From Ovoidimarina sp963698645 (GTDB lineage: Bacteria; Pseudomonadota; Alphaproteobacteria; Rhodobacterales; Rhodobacteraceae), in contig CAVORP010000003.1 of the NCBI GenBank assembly GCA_963698645.1, positions 310,001 through 374,000 on the forward strand: 64,000 nt of DNA, in the 5' to 3' direction. Every line of letters starts with the position of its first letter. Positions within the stretch are counted from its first letter, which is position 1. Position numbers and translations under genes: made by a program. The notes below the pieces were generated by a model. The model searched no databases. It worked only from the letters and a program-made list of their open reading frames with translations, and was not told the origin of the DNA. Shown here one piece after another: positions 44,191-52,986 of this stretch.

Positions 44191-45147
44191 TTATTCGATC
44201 ACGCCTGTTTCACGTAGGAACGTCTCGGTCTCGCTGGCGAAATTGGCGATGAACTCGCCATATGCGTCATGCGGCATGAATTCGGCCCGCAGGTTGTTCG
44301 GCTCATAGACCGCACGGTACTCGGGCGAGGCCAGAACCGTCTGCACGGCGGCTTCCCAGGCGGCAATCACGTCCGCGGGCAGGCCCTTTGGGCCGGCAAG
44401 TCCGCGGAATTTCCGCACCACCACGTCATAGCCCAACTCCTGAACCGTCGGAAGATCCGGCAGCAGCTCAAGCCGCGCGTTCGAGAAGGTCGCGAGAAGG
44501 CGGATTTCTCCGGCCTCGAGCTGGCCCTGAAGCTCCTGAACCTCGCCCACGCCGATATCCAGCGTGCCGTTCAGAACGTTGATCATCAGATCGCCGCCAC
44601 CCTCGTGCGACACGATCCCGGCCTCGACGCCCGCGGCGGTCTTGAGCTGCTCAAGCGCCTGACGCTCCAGCGATGCGGGGTTCGCGGCGCCCCAGACACC
44701 GCGCCCCTCGCGCGCCTTGGTGATCACGTCGTCCAGCGACTGGAACTCGCTGTTGGAGGCGGTATAGATCACCTCCGGGTCGATGAAGAAATTCACCAGC
44801 GGCTCAAGGTCCTTGTAGGTGTATTCCGGGTTAGACAGCAGCGACGTATAGATGAAGGTCGGCGTCGTGGCATAGAAACGCGATCCGTCCGCAGGGGCCT
44901 GCGCCATGTCGGCCATGGCCGCCGCGCCCGAACCGCCGCGCACGTTCTCGACCACCACGTTCACGCCAAGGACCGGTGCAAGAAAGCCCGACAGTTCACG
45001 CAGGAACACGTCGCTGCCACCGCCGGGGCTGGAATGGGTGATCAGGGTCACGGTATCGACCGGATATTCCTGTGCGACCACTGTCGCAGGTACGGCCGCG
45101 GAGAGCAGAATCGCCACGCCCGTCATCTTCAGAACTGAATTGATCAT
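44191..45147 (-). CDS. tctC: TctC/Bug-family substrate-binding protein
   Basis: A 318-residue periplasmic receptor with signal peptide 1-25 (ends TVVAQE). Bug fold: YPVDTVTLITHSSPGGGSDV, VNVVVENVRGGSGAAAM and the LPTVQELGYDVVVRKFRGLA block are typical. These receptors bind carboxylates such as citrate, glutarate or related acids; the ligand is not visible. GGGGGAGAG precedes ATG 45147. It is the first gene of the operon, divergent from the second MmgE/PrpD gene. Confidence 0.92.
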   Translation of the reverse strand: MINSVLKMTGVAILLSAAVPATVVAQEYPVDTVTLITHSSPGGGSDVFLRELSGFLAPVLGVNVVVENVRGGSGAAAMADMAQAPADGSRFYATTPTFIYTSLLSNPEYTYKDLEPLVNFFIDPEVIYTASNSEFQSLDDVITKAREGRGVWGAANPASLERQALEQLKTAAGVEAGIVSHEGGGDLMINVLNGTLDIGVGEVQELQGQLEAGEIRLLATFSNARLELLPDLPTVQELGYDVVVRKFRGLAGPKGLPADVIAAWEAAVQTVLASPEYRAVYEPNNLRAEFMPHDAYGEFIANFASETETFLRETGVIE

Positions 45148-45684
45148 AGATCTCTCCCCCGACCGACTGTTCCTCCCGAAGTGGAGCTTGCTCACGACTC
45201 GCGGTCGGCCTCGCGTCGCCCAGTCATTTACGTGTCGGGCGGTCAGATTGTCAACATTTTGTTAAATCCAGATCAGCCCGGAAATGCAAATATTGGCATG
45301 GATCAACGTGCTGAATAGCGGGGGAAGTTGCGATGCACCAGAATAAATATTGCAAATTCAAATAGGTAAATGCATCAGAGAAATGAAATTCAACCTCATA
45401 TGCCTCGGGCGCTTCAATTTTCCACTGTCCTTCGCCCCACGGGTCGAAATTCAGATTGCCCGAAAGAGTTCATTATTGTAGACAATCTGGAGCCGCTATT
45501 GGGGTGGACGACCAGATGCGCTGACAATGCGGGAGGCGGGAGTGCCGTGAACCGGTGCCGCCCCCGCGCTCTGTCGGATGGGCTGGATCCCGCACCATCG
45601 ATGCGCCGACGCAAGTCTGTCCGAAACGGGGCAGGGACCCATAACACCGCCCGGACAGCTCCGGGACTACGCAGGAGACACGCA
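45148..45684. promoter_or_regulatory. Divergent promoter region of the tct and prpD2 operons
   Basis: 537 bases without a convincing gene. 45240-45400 is strikingly A/T-rich. ATTGTCAACATTTTGTTAA (45247-45265) contains TTGTCAACAT, close to the TNGTNNACNA operator of FadR/FCD-type GntR regulators, and a GntR gene lies downstream. Near copies AAATATTGGC and AAATATTGCAAAT lie at about 45290 and 45345. Promoters for both directions are expected here. Operator assignment is inference. Confidence 0.45.
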
Positions 45685-47082
45685 ATGAGTGGACATCAGC
45701 CAACCCCAGAGGGCACGCCGAAGGTCACAGAAATTCTGGCTGACTGGGTCGTGGCAACGGGCGCCGGCGACATCCCCGCCGATGTTCGTGCCGAGGGCCT
45801 GCGCACCTTCGTCAACTGGGTCGGATGTGCCGTGGGCGGTGCAAGCCACGAGACCACCGATGCGGCCCTGCGCGCCGTCATGCCCTTTTCCGGTCCCCGC
45901 GACGCGACGGTTCTGGGCCGGCCCGAAAAGCTCGATATCTTCCACGCCGCGCTTGTGAACGGCATCACCTCCCACGTGCTCGACTATGACGACACGCATC
46001 TGAAGACGATCATCCATCCGGCGGGTCCCGTGGCCTCCGCTTTGCTCGCGCTTGCCGAAACCCGGCCGATGAGCGGCGAGGATTTCCTAACCGCGCTGAT
46101 CCTCGGGATCGAGGTGGAATGCCGGATCGGAAATTCCGTCTATCCGAACCACTACGACCGTGGATGGCACATCACCGGCACCGCCGGTGTGTTCGGCGCC
46201 GCCGCGGCGGTGGGCAAGGCCATCGGCCTGTCGCCACAGCAGATGCGCTGGGCCTTCGGCATCGCCGCCTCGCAATCCTCGGGCTTCCGCGAGATGTTCG
46301 GCACCATGACCAAAAGCTTCCACCCCGGCAGCGCCGCCAAGAACGGCCTTCTGGCCGCGATCATGGCAGAGGCCGGGTTCGACAGTTCCGAACGTGCGCT
46401 TGAGGCGCCGCGCGGCTGGGCCTGCACCACGTCGGACAAGCAGGACTGGTCCGAAATCGTCGACGGCCTAGGCGCCACATGGGAATCCGCGCTCAACAGC
46501 TACAAACCCTTTGCCTGCGGGATCGTCATCCACCCGGCGATCGACGGCTGCATCCAGATCCGCGACGAGATCGGCGACAAGGTGAAGGAGATCGCCAGCG
46601 TCGCCCTCACCACCCACCCGCTAGTCCTCGAGCTGACCGGCAAGCGCGATCCAAAAACCGGGCTCGAGGGCAAGTTCTCTGTCTTCCATTCCGCCGCCTG
46701 TGCGCTTCTGCGTGGCGATGGCGCACCCACGGCCTTTACCGACGAGATCGTGACCGCCCCCGATATCGTCGCGCTGCGTGATACGATCACCGCGACACCG
46801 GATCCCACCTGCCACGAGGCTTCGGTGGATATCGTCGTGACCTTCAAGGATGGCTCGACCCTGCACAAGCACGTGGAACGCACCATCGGCAGCAGCGATG
46901 TGCCGCTGACCAATGAACAGATCGACACCAAGTTCACCGTCCAGTCCGCCCTCGTGATCGGTGACGAGGCGACAAAGGCCCTGCTCGACATTGCATGGAA
47001 AACCCCGACACTCGCGGATGTGGCCGAGGTGGCCCGCGTCTCGGCCAGCCATCTGGCCAAGGGGCGGACTGCGGCAGAGTGA
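45685..47082 (+). CDS. MmgE/PrpD-family enzyme, copy 2
   Basis: A 465-residue cytoplasmic protein of the same family as the gene at 40712 but clearly diverged: GGASHETTDAALRAVMPFSG, GITSHVLDYDDTHLKTIIHP, FGTMTKSFHPGSAAKNGLLA and YKPFACGIVIHPAIDGC. The HVLDYDDTH and KSFHPG motifs belong to the 2-methylcitrate dehydratase/aconitate-acting set. AGGAG precedes ATG 45685. It probably shares a message with the following GntR gene. Two paralogues in one locus suggest two isomerising or dehydrating steps, or two stereoisomers. Confidence 0.86.
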   Translation: MSGHQPTPEGTPKVTEILADWVVATGAGDIPADVRAEGLRTFVNWVGCAVGGASHETTDAALRAVMPFSGPRDATVLGRPEKLDIFHAALVNGITSHVLDYDDTHLKTIIHPAGPVASALLALAETRPMSGEDFLTALILGIEVECRIGNSVYPNHYDRGWHITGTAGVFGAAAAVGKAIGLSPQQMRWAFGIAASQSSGFREMFGTMTKSFHPGSAAKNGLLAAIMAEAGFDSSERALEAPRGWACTTSDKQDWSEIVDGLGATWESALNSYKPFACGIVIHPAIDGCIQIRDEIGDKVKEIASVALTTHPLVLELTGKRDPKTGLEGKFSVFHSAACALLRGDGAPTAFTDEIVTAPDIVALRDTITATPDPTCHEASVDIVVTFKDGSTLHKHVERTIGSSDVPLTNEQIDTKFTVQSALVIGDEATKALLDIAWKTPTLADVAEVARVSASHLAKGRTAAE

Positions 47083-47189
47083 GGCATGGCCATGCACGCA
47101 AAGACATGGTGCGAACGGGGGTTGTCGCGGCAGGGAAGACCTGCCGCGCTGCGGGGCGATCAACCGGGAACCAAGAGGCAAAGAGTGCT

Positions 47190-47873
47190 TTGAACGCGTC
47201 AGGTCAACCAGCCGCAGGCCCGGCCGGGCACGGCAAGTCGCTCACCGGCTCTGTCGAGCATCAGCTCGAACACCTGATCCTCGGCGGCGAGTTGCGGCCC
47301 GGCGAGCGGCTCCACGAGATCCAGCTGTCCACCCGTTTCGGCATCTCCCGCGGGCCATTGCGCGAAGCGACCCGCAGCCTTCAGGCCAAGGGGCTGGTGG
47401 AGGTCATCCCCAATCGCGGCGTCTTCGTCCGTTCGGTATCGCCGGAAGAAGCGGTCGAGATCTATGACGTGCGCGCGGCGATCTTCGGCCTCGCGGGCCG
47501 CCTTCTGACCGATCTCGTCAATGACGAGATGCTGGCCACCATGTACGCGTTTCTGGAAAAGATGGACGCCGCTGCGGCCGACGGCGATTTCGAGGAATAC
47601 TATCGCCTCAACCTCGCCTTTCATGACTTCCTGATCCTCGGCACGGGGAACGCGACCTTGGCCGAGGAATACCACACCCTCGTCAACAAGCTGCACCTTT
47701 GCCGGGCACAAAGCCTCGTGAATGCGGGCGGGCTGTCGGTGTCGAATCATGAACATCGGGAAATGGTGGATGCCGTCGCCTCGGGCGACAGGGAACGGGC
47801 GCAGGCCGCGTTCTTCCGGCATGTGGAACGGTCGCGCAACCGGTTCAAATCGACGATAGCGGAAACCGCCTGA
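47190..47873 (+). CDS. GntR-family (FCD) transcriptional regulator
   Basis: About 227 residues. The N-terminal winged helix reads GGELRPGERLHEIQLSTRFG, then ISRGPLREATRSLQAKGLVE. The C-terminal FCD ligand domain has FHDFLILGTGN and a closing His-rich HEHREMVDAVASGD that binds metal and a carboxylate ligand in the family. No ATG fits well; TTG 47190 after AGAGG is the best start. It lies 107 bases after prpD2. It likely senses the acid handled by this locus and acts on the 45.2 kb region. Confidence 0.85.
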   Translation: MNASGQPAAGPAGHGKSLTGSVEHQLEHLILGGELRPGERLHEIQLSTRFGISRGPLREATRSLQAKGLVEVIPNRGVFVRSVSPEEAVEIYDVRAAIFGLAGRLLTDLVNDEMLATMYAFLEKMDAAAADGDFEEYYRLNLAFHDFLILGTGNATLAEEYHTLVNKLHLCRAQSLVNAGGLSVSNHEHREMVDAVASGDRERAQAAFFRHVERSRNRFKSTIAETA

Positions 47874-47903
47874 TACCGCCCATTCTGGGGCGGCGAGGGT
47901 GGC

Positions 47904-47928
47904 CCGGGGCGAACGAAATCCGCCCCGG
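47904..47928. terminator. Bidirectional hairpin between gntR and agcS
   Basis: CCGGGGCG (47904-47911) pairs with CGCCCCGG (47921-47928) over a 9-base loop, 31 bases past the gntR stop and 10 past the agcS stop. The stem is identical to the hairpin at 13455-13479. There is no long T run. Confidence 0.55.
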
Positions 47929-47937
47929 ACCGTTGTC

Positions 47938-49500
47938 TTACTTCGCGAACTTGCGAATTTCACCCGATTGCATGCGTGCGCTGTATGAAACCAGTTCCTT
48001 GCGCACCAACTTCATCAGGAAGTAGAGCGCAAAGATGTTCACGACCGCCATTGCAAAGATCGCCGCGTCCGAGAAGTCGATCACCGGACCAAGGCTTGCC
48101 GCCGCGCCAATCACGATGAAGACGCAGAAGATCAACTTGAACACCAGCTCCGAAGTCTTGCCTTCGCCGAACAGGTAGGTCCAGGCCTTCAGCCCGTAAT
48201 ACGACCACGAGATCATGGTCGAGAAGGCGAAGAGGATCACCGCAACGGCCAGCACATATGGGAACCAGCTGATCCCCGAGGCAAAGGCCGCCGATGTCAG
48301 CGCAACGCCCGACACATCGCCAATCGTCGCGATGCTGGTGCCGGATTCGTTCAGCACGTAGTTGCCGGTCGCGGGGTCGATGATCAATTGCTGCGAGATC
48401 ACGATTACAAGCGCCGTCATCGTACAGATCACCACCGTGTCGATCAGCGGCTCGAGGAGCGACACGAAGCCCTCGGTGATCGGTTCCTTCGTCCGCACGG
48501 CAGAGTGTGCGATGGCCGCAGAGCCGACACCGGCTTCGTTCGAGAACGCCGCCCGCTTGAAGCCCTGGATCAGCGCACCGACAAAGCCGCCGGCGACACC
48601 CAGACCGGTAAAGGCCCCGGCAAAGATCTGGCCAAACGCCCAGCCGATCTTGTCGTAGTTGACCAGAAGGATGATCAGCGCCGCGCCGACATAGAGGATG
48701 CCCATGAACGGCACCACCTTTTCGGTCACGTTGGCGATGGACTTGATCCCGCCGATGATCACCGCGAACACGACACCGGCAAAGATGATCCCCGTGATCC
48801 AGCCCGGGTAATCGCCAAGAATGCCCGAGATCTGCGCATGCGCCTGGTTGGCCTGGAACATGTTGCCGCCGCCCAGGGCGCCGAGGATACAGAAGATCGA
48901 GAACATCACGGCAAGGATCTTGCCTCCCGGCAGGCCCAGCTCGTTGAACCCTTTCGAAATGTAATACATCGGGCCGCCCGAAACGGTGCCATCGGGATAC
49001 TCGTTGCGGTATTTCACACCCAGCGTGCATTCGGTGAATTTCGACGCCATCCCCAGAAGACCCGCAAGGATCATCCAGAACGTGGCCCCCGGTCCGCCGA
49101 TACCGACGGCAACCGCGACCCCGGCGATGTTCCCAAGGCCCACTGTTCCCGACAGGGCCGTGGCAAGGGCCTGGAAGTGGCTGACCTCACCGGCGTCGTT
49201 GGGATCGGAATAGTCGCCTTTCACAAGCTGGATCGAATGCTTGAAGAAACGGAACTGAACAAATCCGAAGTAGAAGGTGAAAACCGTGGCGGCGACCACC
49301 AGCCACATCACGATCCATGGAAACGCGGTTCCCGGGAACGGAGCGAAGATAAGGTTGACGAAAGGGCCGGTGAAGTTGGCGAAGACCTCGTTCACCTTCT
49401 GGTCGATGCTCATGGCCTCCTGAGCGACGGCCGGTCCGGCCGCTGCCGCTGCCGCAAGGACGGAAAGACCGCATGTCTTGAGTGTGGGTTTGATGTTCAT
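47938..49500 (-). CDS. Alanine/glycine:cation symporter (AgcS family)
   Basis: A 520-residue inner-membrane sodium:amino-acid symporter with about 11 hydrophobic segments. Family motifs: GTVGLGNIAGVAVAVGIGGP, FTECTLGVKYR and FSNEAGVGSAAIAHSAVRT. The N-terminus carries a signal-like segment ending PAVAQEA, as in many proteobacterial members. AGGAG precedes ATG 49500. The universal stress gene ends 11 bases upstream on the same strand, so they form an operon divergent from the AsnC regulator, which probably controls it. Confidence 0.93.
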   Translation of the reverse strand: MNIKPTLKTCGLSVLAAAAAAGPAVAQEAMSIDQKVNEVFANFTGPFVNLIFAPFPGTAFPWIVMWLVVAATVFTFYFGFVQFRFFKHSIQLVKGDYSDPNDAGEVSHFQALATALSGTVGLGNIAGVAVAVGIGGPGATFWMILAGLLGMASKFTECTLGVKYRNEYPDGTVSGGPMYYISKGFNELGLPGGKILAVMFSIFCILGALGGGNMFQANQAHAQISGILGDYPGWITGIIFAGVVFAVIIGGIKSIANVTEKVVPFMGILYVGAALIILLVNYDKIGWAFGQIFAGAFTGLGVAGGFVGALIQGFKRAAFSNEAGVGSAAIAHSAVRTKEPITEGFVSLLEPLIDTVVICTMTALVIVISQQLIIDPATGNYVLNESGTSIATIGDVSGVALTSAAFASGISWFPYVLAVAVILFAFSTMISWSYYGLKAWTYLFGEGKTSELVFKLIFCVFIVIGAAASLGPVIDFSDAAIFAMAVVNIFALYFLMKLVRKELVSYSARMQSGEIRKFAK

Positions 49501-49511
49501 GGCTGGGCTCC

Positions 49512-49949
49512 TCATCCGACGACCGTGACGGGCACGCTGGCATGCATGACCAGATTTCCCGTGACGCTGCCGAAGATACGGCGTGCAAGGCTGCCTTCCG
49601 ATTGCCGTCCCACAACGATCTGGCCGGCACCGACTTCACTGGCCAATGCGTCCAGCGTATCGGCCACGTGCCCGTGGCGCACGATGCCGGAGGCGGCAAA
49701 CCCGTCCTTTTTCAACTGGGTCACTGCCGGATTGACGACGCGATCGGTCGCGATGCTGATCTCCTCTTCCCGCCGCTTGTGCCGCTGGGCGTTCTCTTCC
49801 GGGGTCTGGAAGGTGAAGGGCGACCATTCGATCACATAGGCAACCACGATCTCGCAGTCGCCGATCAGCGTCGCAAGACGCTTTCCATAGGCCAATGCAC
49901 GGTCACCGGTTCCGGCGCCATCCAGACCCACAAGGATCTTTTCCGTCAT
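49512..49949 (-). CDS. Universal stress protein (UspA family)
   Basis: A 145-residue cytoplasmic protein, MTEKILVGLDGAGTGDRALA start. The ATP-binding-type loop near the end reads GQIVVGRQSEGSLARRIFGS, then VTGNLVMHASVPVTVV. The glycine pattern (G2xG9xS) is close to ATP-binding Usp members. AGAGGAG precedes ATG 49949. It is first in an operon with the amino-acid symporter, a pairing in which Usp often tunes the transporter. Confidence 0.88.
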   Translation of the reverse strand: MTEKILVGLDGAGTGDRALAYGKRLATLIGDCEIVVAYVIEWSPFTFQTPEENAQRHKRREEEISIATDRVVNPAVTQLKKDGFAASGIVRHGHVADTLDALASEVGAGQIVVGRQSEGSLARRIFGSVTGNLVMHASVPVTVVG

Positions 49950-50060
49950 GTTATTCTCCTCTGTCCACAAGCCCTCAAACAGGCCGACTGTCGTTTCTTC
50001 TTCAAGAGGCGCCCGGGGCTCTTTGTCTCAGAGTCCGCCATTACGCTTCCGCCAGTATCA

Positions 50061-50148
50061 GGGAAAATCACTGGGAATTGGGCATTTAATTGGGTATCAT
50101 TAGAGTGATTTTGCCGGAATACTGGTAAATTTTAGGGAAAATGACTGG
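50061..50148 (+). promoter_or_regulatory. Repeat-rich operator region before the AsnC gene
   Basis: GGGAAAATCACTGG (50061-50074) is repeated with one mismatch as GGGAAAATGACTGG (50135-50148), just before the asnC start. AGTGATTTT (50104-50112) is the exact inverted complement of AAAATCACT (50064-50072). Spaced half-sites of this sort fit Lrp/AsnC octamers controlling the divergent usp-agcS operon and their own gene. Confidence 0.55.
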
Positions 50149-50620
50149 ATGAGCAGGGAATTGGACAGAATCGACCGGGGCATTCTGAACGAGCTCCAGC
50201 GCGACGGTCGCCTGTCGATCGTCGAGCTTGCGTCGCGGGTCAACCTGACCCACACGCCCTGCTCCGAGAGGGTTCGGCGGCTGGAGAAATCGGGATTGAT
50301 AAAGCGCTACACCGCCGTCATCGACCCGACGCAACTGGGCTACGGGCATCTCTCGGTCGTGCAGGTTTCGCTCGAATTCGACCTCGGGTGGTGCGCTCGA
50401 CGACTTCAACCGCGCCGTGCACCATATCAAGGAGATCGAATCCTGCCTCATGGTCGCAGGGTCGTTCGACTATGTGCTTGTGGTCAGAACCCGGGACATC
50501 GCGCATTTCCGCGAGGTTCTGGGCGAACAGATCAGCAAACTGCCGGGCATCCGACAATCTAACTCATTCGCTGTGATGGAAGTGGTCAAGGAAAGCGCGG
50601 GCTTTCCTGTCGATCTCTAG
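50149..50620 (+). CDS. Lrp/AsnC-family transcriptional regulator (one frameshift)
   Basis: About 156 residues. The N-terminal helix-turn-helix reads LDRIDRGILNELQRDGRLS, then LASRVNLTHTPCSERVRRLE. The C-terminal RAM/AsnC ligand domain reads ESCLMVAGSFDYVLVVRT and HFREVLGEQISKLPGI. The frame breaks at about 50377 (GAATTCGACC); removing one base gives STSGGALDDFNRAVHHIKE, joining both halves. It probably responds to an amino acid and controls the adjacent symporter. If the frameshift is real, only the DNA-binding half is made. Confidence 0.88.
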
Positions 50621-50677
50621 GGGATGCGGTCGCCCGGTGTACCACCCGGTGCCCGCCCGTTACCCGGCGAGTGTGGT

Positions 50678-50920
50678 TCAGGCTGCGACCGCCTGGGGAC
50701 CCTCAGAAAAATCACTGATCCGCTTCGACATATCCAGCAGTCTGTTCAGGCGGGACGAGGCAAATTCGCGCAGCGTGAAGACCGAAATATCCTGCTCCAG
50801 CGCCGCAAGGTCGTCATCGGAGAACATTTCGAGCGCCTTCCGAAGCACGAATTGCGTGGGGTCGTTCTTGGAGTAAACGGCATTCGGTGCGCGGGCGATG
50901 GTATGCATGACAGTGTTCAT
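50678..50920 (-). CDS. Small hypothetical protein
   Basis: About 80 residues, MNTVMHTIARAPNAVYSKN start, helical and soluble, with no signal peptide. Contains FTLREFASSRLNRLLDMS. ATG 50920 is chosen; an in-frame GTG at 50935 is an alternative. I do not recognise it. It is isolated between the AsnC gene and the secretion genes. Confidence 0.45.
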   Translation of the reverse strand: MNTVMHTIARAPNAVYSKNDPTQFVLRKALEMFSDDDLAALEQDISVFTLREFASSRLNRLLDMSKRISDFSEGPQAVAA

Positions 50921-50935
50921 CTTGCTGGTACTCAC

Positions 50936-51271
50936 TCTTTAGGACGTTACGCTCCGGACAACTCGAACCTGACTGGTTCCTGCATTCCGAAACTCGTTAA
51001 CAACACCTAAAGATTAGCAAGAATAATGCGACATTAGTATGTGTGATTTTGCGTGCCACGGGGTATTTTCAAGGCATTTTCGGGGCAGCCTTCCTTGCCC
51101 GGCCCCCGCTACGCACCACGCCCTCCGGATCTCCTCCATCCGCTGCGAAAGACCCCGGCGCATGGCTCCCTTTTGCCCTGAAGCTGGCAGAGGCAGAAAT
51201 ATTAAGGGTTAGGTCCTAAGACCTGCGCCTGTGCCGGCTCGTTATTGATCATGGGGCAAGGGTGACATCTG
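50936..51271. other. Intergenic region before the type I secretion genes
   Basis: 336 bases with no gene. The part at 50995-51075 is A/T-rich (AAGATTAGCAAGAATAATGC) and may hold promoters for both flanking genes. AAGGG at 51258-51262 is a plausible ribosome binding site for the GTG at 51272. I see no repeats or strong hairpins. Confidence 0.4.
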
Positions 51272-52986
51272 GTGAGTGAGAGGGAACCGACGACCATTTC
51301 GCTCCGTCATGCGGGGGTCCGGCACTTGGTGGGCATCGTCTTTCTTTTCAGCGTCTTCACCAATCTTCTGATGCTGACCGGCCCACTCTTCATGCTGCAG
51401 GTCTACGATCGCGTCTTGGCGGCCCGCTCCGAAGAAACACTGGTTGCGCTCTTCGGATTGGTGGCGGGGCTATATGCCCTCTACGGCCTTCTCGAGTTTT
51501 CGCGCAGTCGTGTTATGTCGCGCGTTGCCGCCCGGTTTCAGGCCGAACTGAACGGGCGTGTCTTCGGGGCCATGCTGGAACAATCGGCCAGACGGTCCGG
51601 ATCCGGAATCGGGACGCCTTCATGATCTCGACGCGATCCGTGCTTTCTTCGTCTCACCGGTCTTCCTGGCAATCGTCGATATCCCCTGGACTTCCGGTTT
51701 TCATCGTCGCGATCTTCGTCTTCCACCCGCTTCTCGGATGGCTCGCCCTGACGGGCGGCGCGATCCTGATTGCAGCGGCCCTGGCGAACCAAATCCTGAC
51801 CGCGCGTCGGGCGCAGGAAAGCGCGGGGCTGCAGGCCGCGGCAGGGCGGTTCTCCGGTGCTGCGGAAGAAGTGAGCGGGTATCTCTGGGCGCAAGGGATG
51901 CAAGGAACGATCACGGCGCGCTGGCAGGATATGCAAAACGCCGCTGTCGCTGAACTCACCCGGGTCACGGACCGGACCGGAGGCTTCTCGGCATTCACCC
52001 GTGCGTTCCGGTTGTTTCTGCAGTCGGCAATGCTGGCCGTTGGCGCCTATCTCGTGCTTCGGAACGAGCTTACGGCGGGCGCGATGATTGCCGCATCGAT
52101 CCTGCTGGGCCGCGCCCTCGCGCCCGTCGAAGTGGCCGTGTCGCAATGGCCGGTGGCGCAGCGCGCCCGAATCGGATGGCGCAATCTGTCGGATCTTATC
52201 GCCACGATACCTGCGCGTGCGGAACCGACCGACCTACCGCCCCCGAATGCGTCCCTCTCGGTCAGGAACATCACGACGGTGGCCCGACCGGGCGATCCAC
52301 CGGTGCTGCAGGGCATCTCGTTCGACGTTCGCCCGGGCGAAGCCATCGGCATCATCGGCAGGTCGGGATCCGGCAAGACGACCTTGGCGCGCGTGATGAC
52401 CGGCCTGCTGCGCCCGGCAATGGGCGAGGTAAGGCTGGATGGCGCAACCCTGGATCAATATGGCCCCGAACGTCTCGGGAAATATCTCGGCTATCTCCCG
52501 CAGGACGTGTCGTTCCTCGAAGGAACCATCGCCGAGAATATCGCGCAGATGGCACTCGTGCCCGACGCGGCACGGGTGGTCGCCGCAGCGAAAGAGGCCC
52601 GCGTCCATGACGTCATTCTGAACCTCCCGGACGGGTATGACACCCGGATCGGTGCTCAGGATGCACAACTCTCCGGGGGGCAAAAGCAGCGTCTCGCACT
52701 GGCGCGGGCGCTCTATGGGAAGCCGGTGTTGCTCGTTCTGGATGAACCCAATTCTGCATTGGACGCTGATGGCCTGGAGGCATTGAACGCTGCGGTCACG
52801 GCCATGAAAGCCGCGGGGAAAGCGGTGCTGATCATGACCCACCGCCCGACGGCGATCTCGACCTGCGACAAGCTTCTGGTGCTTGATGGCGGCAAGGTCG
52901 CCGGATTTGGCCCGCGCGACGAGGTTGTCCGCACGATGATCGCGAACGCAACCGACATTCGGCGTCTGGTGGGGGCGAAACGCTGA
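51272..52986 (+). CDS. Type I secretion ABC transporter, PrtD type (two frameshifts)
   Basis: About 570 residues. The N-terminal membrane domain starts HLVGIVFLFSVFTNLLML. The nucleotide-binding domain has Walker A IGRSGSGKTT, the signature LSGGQKQRLALARAL and Walker B LLVLDEPNSALD. The family exports RTX proteins, proteases or lipases with a HlyD-type partner and TolC. Frames change near 51608 (GGAATCGGG) and near 51692 (ACTTCCGG); corrected text reads LHDLDAIRAFFVSP then VFIVAIFVFHPLLG. The stop overlaps the HlyD gene start (TGATG). No substrate gene is seen in the window. Confidence 0.85.
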
